Assembly: GCA_016865015.1 (NCBI GenBank)
Contig: CP018226.1
Span: 4,433,001-4,497,000 of the forward strand
DNA from: Rhizobiales bacterium IMCC20636
GTDB taxonomy: Bacteria; Pseudomonadota; Alphaproteobacteria; Rhizobiales; GCA-2746425
Direction: 5' to 3'
DNA length: 64,000 nucleotides
In this document: piece after piece, positions 62,910 through 64,000 of the stretch
How the letters are laid out: every line of letters starts with the position of its first letter
Position numbering within the stretch: the stretch's first letter is position 1
The notes under the pieces: model-generated
What the model saw: only the letters and a program-made list of their open reading frames with translations
What the model was told of the DNA's origin: nothing
Databases searched by the model: none
Translations under genes and position numbers: made by a program

Positions 62910-63932
62910 TTACAGATTTTCCTTGAACAGCACTTCTATGCGGATTTTTTCCTGCGAGACGACCGGCTCTCTGTGATCGGTGCGGGCGCGCATGATGCGG
63001 ATTGCGCTGCGGACGGCGTGGCCGGGGTCCTGGCAGATGATGGCCTTTAGTTGCTCCGCCCGGATCGCTTCTTCCGTAAACGGGGTGCGTTCATGCGCCA
63101 CCGCACACAGGCTTTCCAGATCGGCGCATTCCGAGACGGCCTTGATGGGGATGCGGGCCTCGGAACTGAGCACATAGACGGCAATGATATCCTTGTTGAA
63201 CTGGAAGCTTCGCTCGATGATGCGTTTGGCCCTGGCGGGGTCGGCATAGGTTTCCAGCGATGGGAGAACTTCCAGATGTGGGAATTTCTCGTTGATGATC
63301 CGATCAAATCCGATACGCCGCTCAATACTGTCCTGCGCCTGAATTGTTTCGGCAATGATGAGGACCCGGCCCTGCTGTTGGCGATGAAACTGGCCGATGA
63401 TCCTGCCGGCGGTGGCCCCGGCGGCAAAATTGTCGATGCCGACGAAATCGGTGTTGTCCAGTTTTTCCTGTCCGGACAGAAACTGGACCAGCTTGATGCC
63501 GCGCTCGTTCAAACGCACCATGGCATCACGCACCTGGGGTGACTCAGGCGCCATGATGGCCACACCATCCAGCCGATCAGGCTCCAATGTCGCAAGATAG
63601 TTTGCCACCCCGTGCGGGTCGCCGACGCCAATCTGGGCGATATCAACGACAACATGATCCGAGGCATGAGTCCTGTTTGCCTCCTCAACCTGCCGCAGCA
63701 GCGCTTCAAGATACTGATCGCCCGTATCAGGCAGCACGAAGCGGAAACTGTACGTCTTGTTCTTGGCCAGATTGGCGGCTGCCAGATTGCGCGTGAAGCC
63801 AATTCTTTCAATTGCTTCACTGACTTTTCGGGCGGATTTCTTGCTCACATTGGGACGGTCATTGAGCACGCGGTCAACGGTTGCCAGGCTGACGCCAGCC
63901 GCTTTCGCCAAATCTTTTACAGTTGGTCTCAT
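62910..63932 (-). CDS. LacI family transcriptional regulator
   Basis: Repressor of 340 aa. The N-terminal LacI helix-turn-helix is residues 4-24 (TVKDLAKAAGVSLATVDRVL) with the hinge helix near ARKVSEAIERIGFTRNLAAA, then a periplasmic-binding-type effector domain to the end (blocks DTGDQYLEALLRQVEEANRT and GIDNFAAGATAGRIIGQFHR). The fold suggests a sugar or sugar-phosphate effector. It converges on the GMC gene and is close to the right edge. Its targets may lie outside the window. Confidence 0.93.
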   Translation of the reverse strand: MRPTVKDLAKAAGVSLATVDRVLNDRPNVSKKSARKVSEAIERIGFTRNLAAANLAKNKTYSFRFVLPDTGDQYLEALLRQVEEANRTHASDHVVVDIAQIGVGDPHGVANYLATLEPDRLDGVAIMAPESPQVRDAMVRLNERGIKLVQFLSGQEKLDNTDFVGIDNFAAGATAGRIIGQFHRQQQGRVLIIAETIQAQDSIERRIGFDRIINEKFPHLEVLPSLETYADPARAKRIIERSFQFNKDIIAVYVLSSEARIPIKAVSECADLESLCAVAHERTPFTEEAIRAEQLKAIICQDPGHAVRSAIRIMRARTDHREPVVSQEKIRIEVLFKENL

Positions 63933-64000
63933 TGTGTGGTGGGCCCGGTCAATGCTCTGTTTCCTGCACCTGTTTTCGGGCAGTACAGATCAAAAATCAA

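Overview
The window looks like chromosome from an alphaproteobacterium, probably a Hyphomicrobiales or related marine or soil heterotroph. This is inferred from the moderately high G+C, the many solute-binding-protein uptake systems (peptide ABC, TctABC, two sugar ABCs, one nitrate/taurine-type ABC), the GntR, IclR and LacI regulators, and the overlapping ATGA-coupled operons. No species can be named from sequence alone.

Left part (1-18 kb) looks like core genome. It holds the end of a peptide ABC operon (permease fragment and binding protein), a BON-MscS channel, and a coupled lipid-polyketide cluster (type III polyketide synthase, ICMT-type O-methyltransferase, MMPL/RND exporter). An RND multidrug pump with its adaptor follows, then a LemA/DUF2207/M15-peptidase envelope group, and a membrane c-type-heme (DUF3365) GGDEF-EAL protein. 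A tRNA-Arg(CCG) gene at 18196-18272 closes this part.

Middle part (18.2-40.3 kb) is accessory DNA in at least two layers. Layer 1 runs from tRNA-Arg to a displaced 38-nt tRNA-Arg 3' fragment at 31765-31802. It is a 13.5-kb catabolic island with a ten-gene minus-strand operon: TctC-TctB-TctA, a ThDP enzyme, an aldehyde dehydrogenase, three extended SDRs, a KstD/fumarate-reductase-like flavoprotein and a cupin. An IclR regulator and a classical SDR diverge from it. Layer 2 (31.8-39.8 kb) is a five-gene operon hsdM-hsdS-orf195-tir-hsdR. This is a type I restriction-modification system with two extra genes embedded: a putative PD-(D/E)XK protein and a TIR-like (PF10137-type) protein. A broken relic of a second hsdM lies just upstream. 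The RM/TIR/nuclease operon is the best candidate here for an under-described system.

Right part (40.3-64 kb) is sugar and sugar-acid metabolism. One locus has a mandelate-racemase-type dehydratase, a rhamnose/fucose-type mutarotase, a FadR-type GntR regulator, a fuconolactonase-type amidohydrolase and an RbsA/RbsC/RbsC/RbsB-type transporter. It is tied together by two copies of a CT(A/G)CCATGGTAGCA operator, one at the regulator and one at the transporter promoter. A second operon combines a CUT1-type ABC transporter with two tandem paralogous FAD-dependent oxidoreductases, and beside it is a convergent pair of paralogous putative DNA-binding proteins. A PQQ-type sugar dehydrogenase with a terminator, a nitrate/taurine-type ABC transporter, a GMC oxidoreductase and a LacI regulator finish the window.

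A recurring small-scale feature is a stem-loop immediately downstream of the binding-protein gene and before the permease gene. It occurs in three independent transport operons and probably sets binding-protein to permease ratios. No CRISPR array, rRNA, intact insertion sequence or replication origin was seen.
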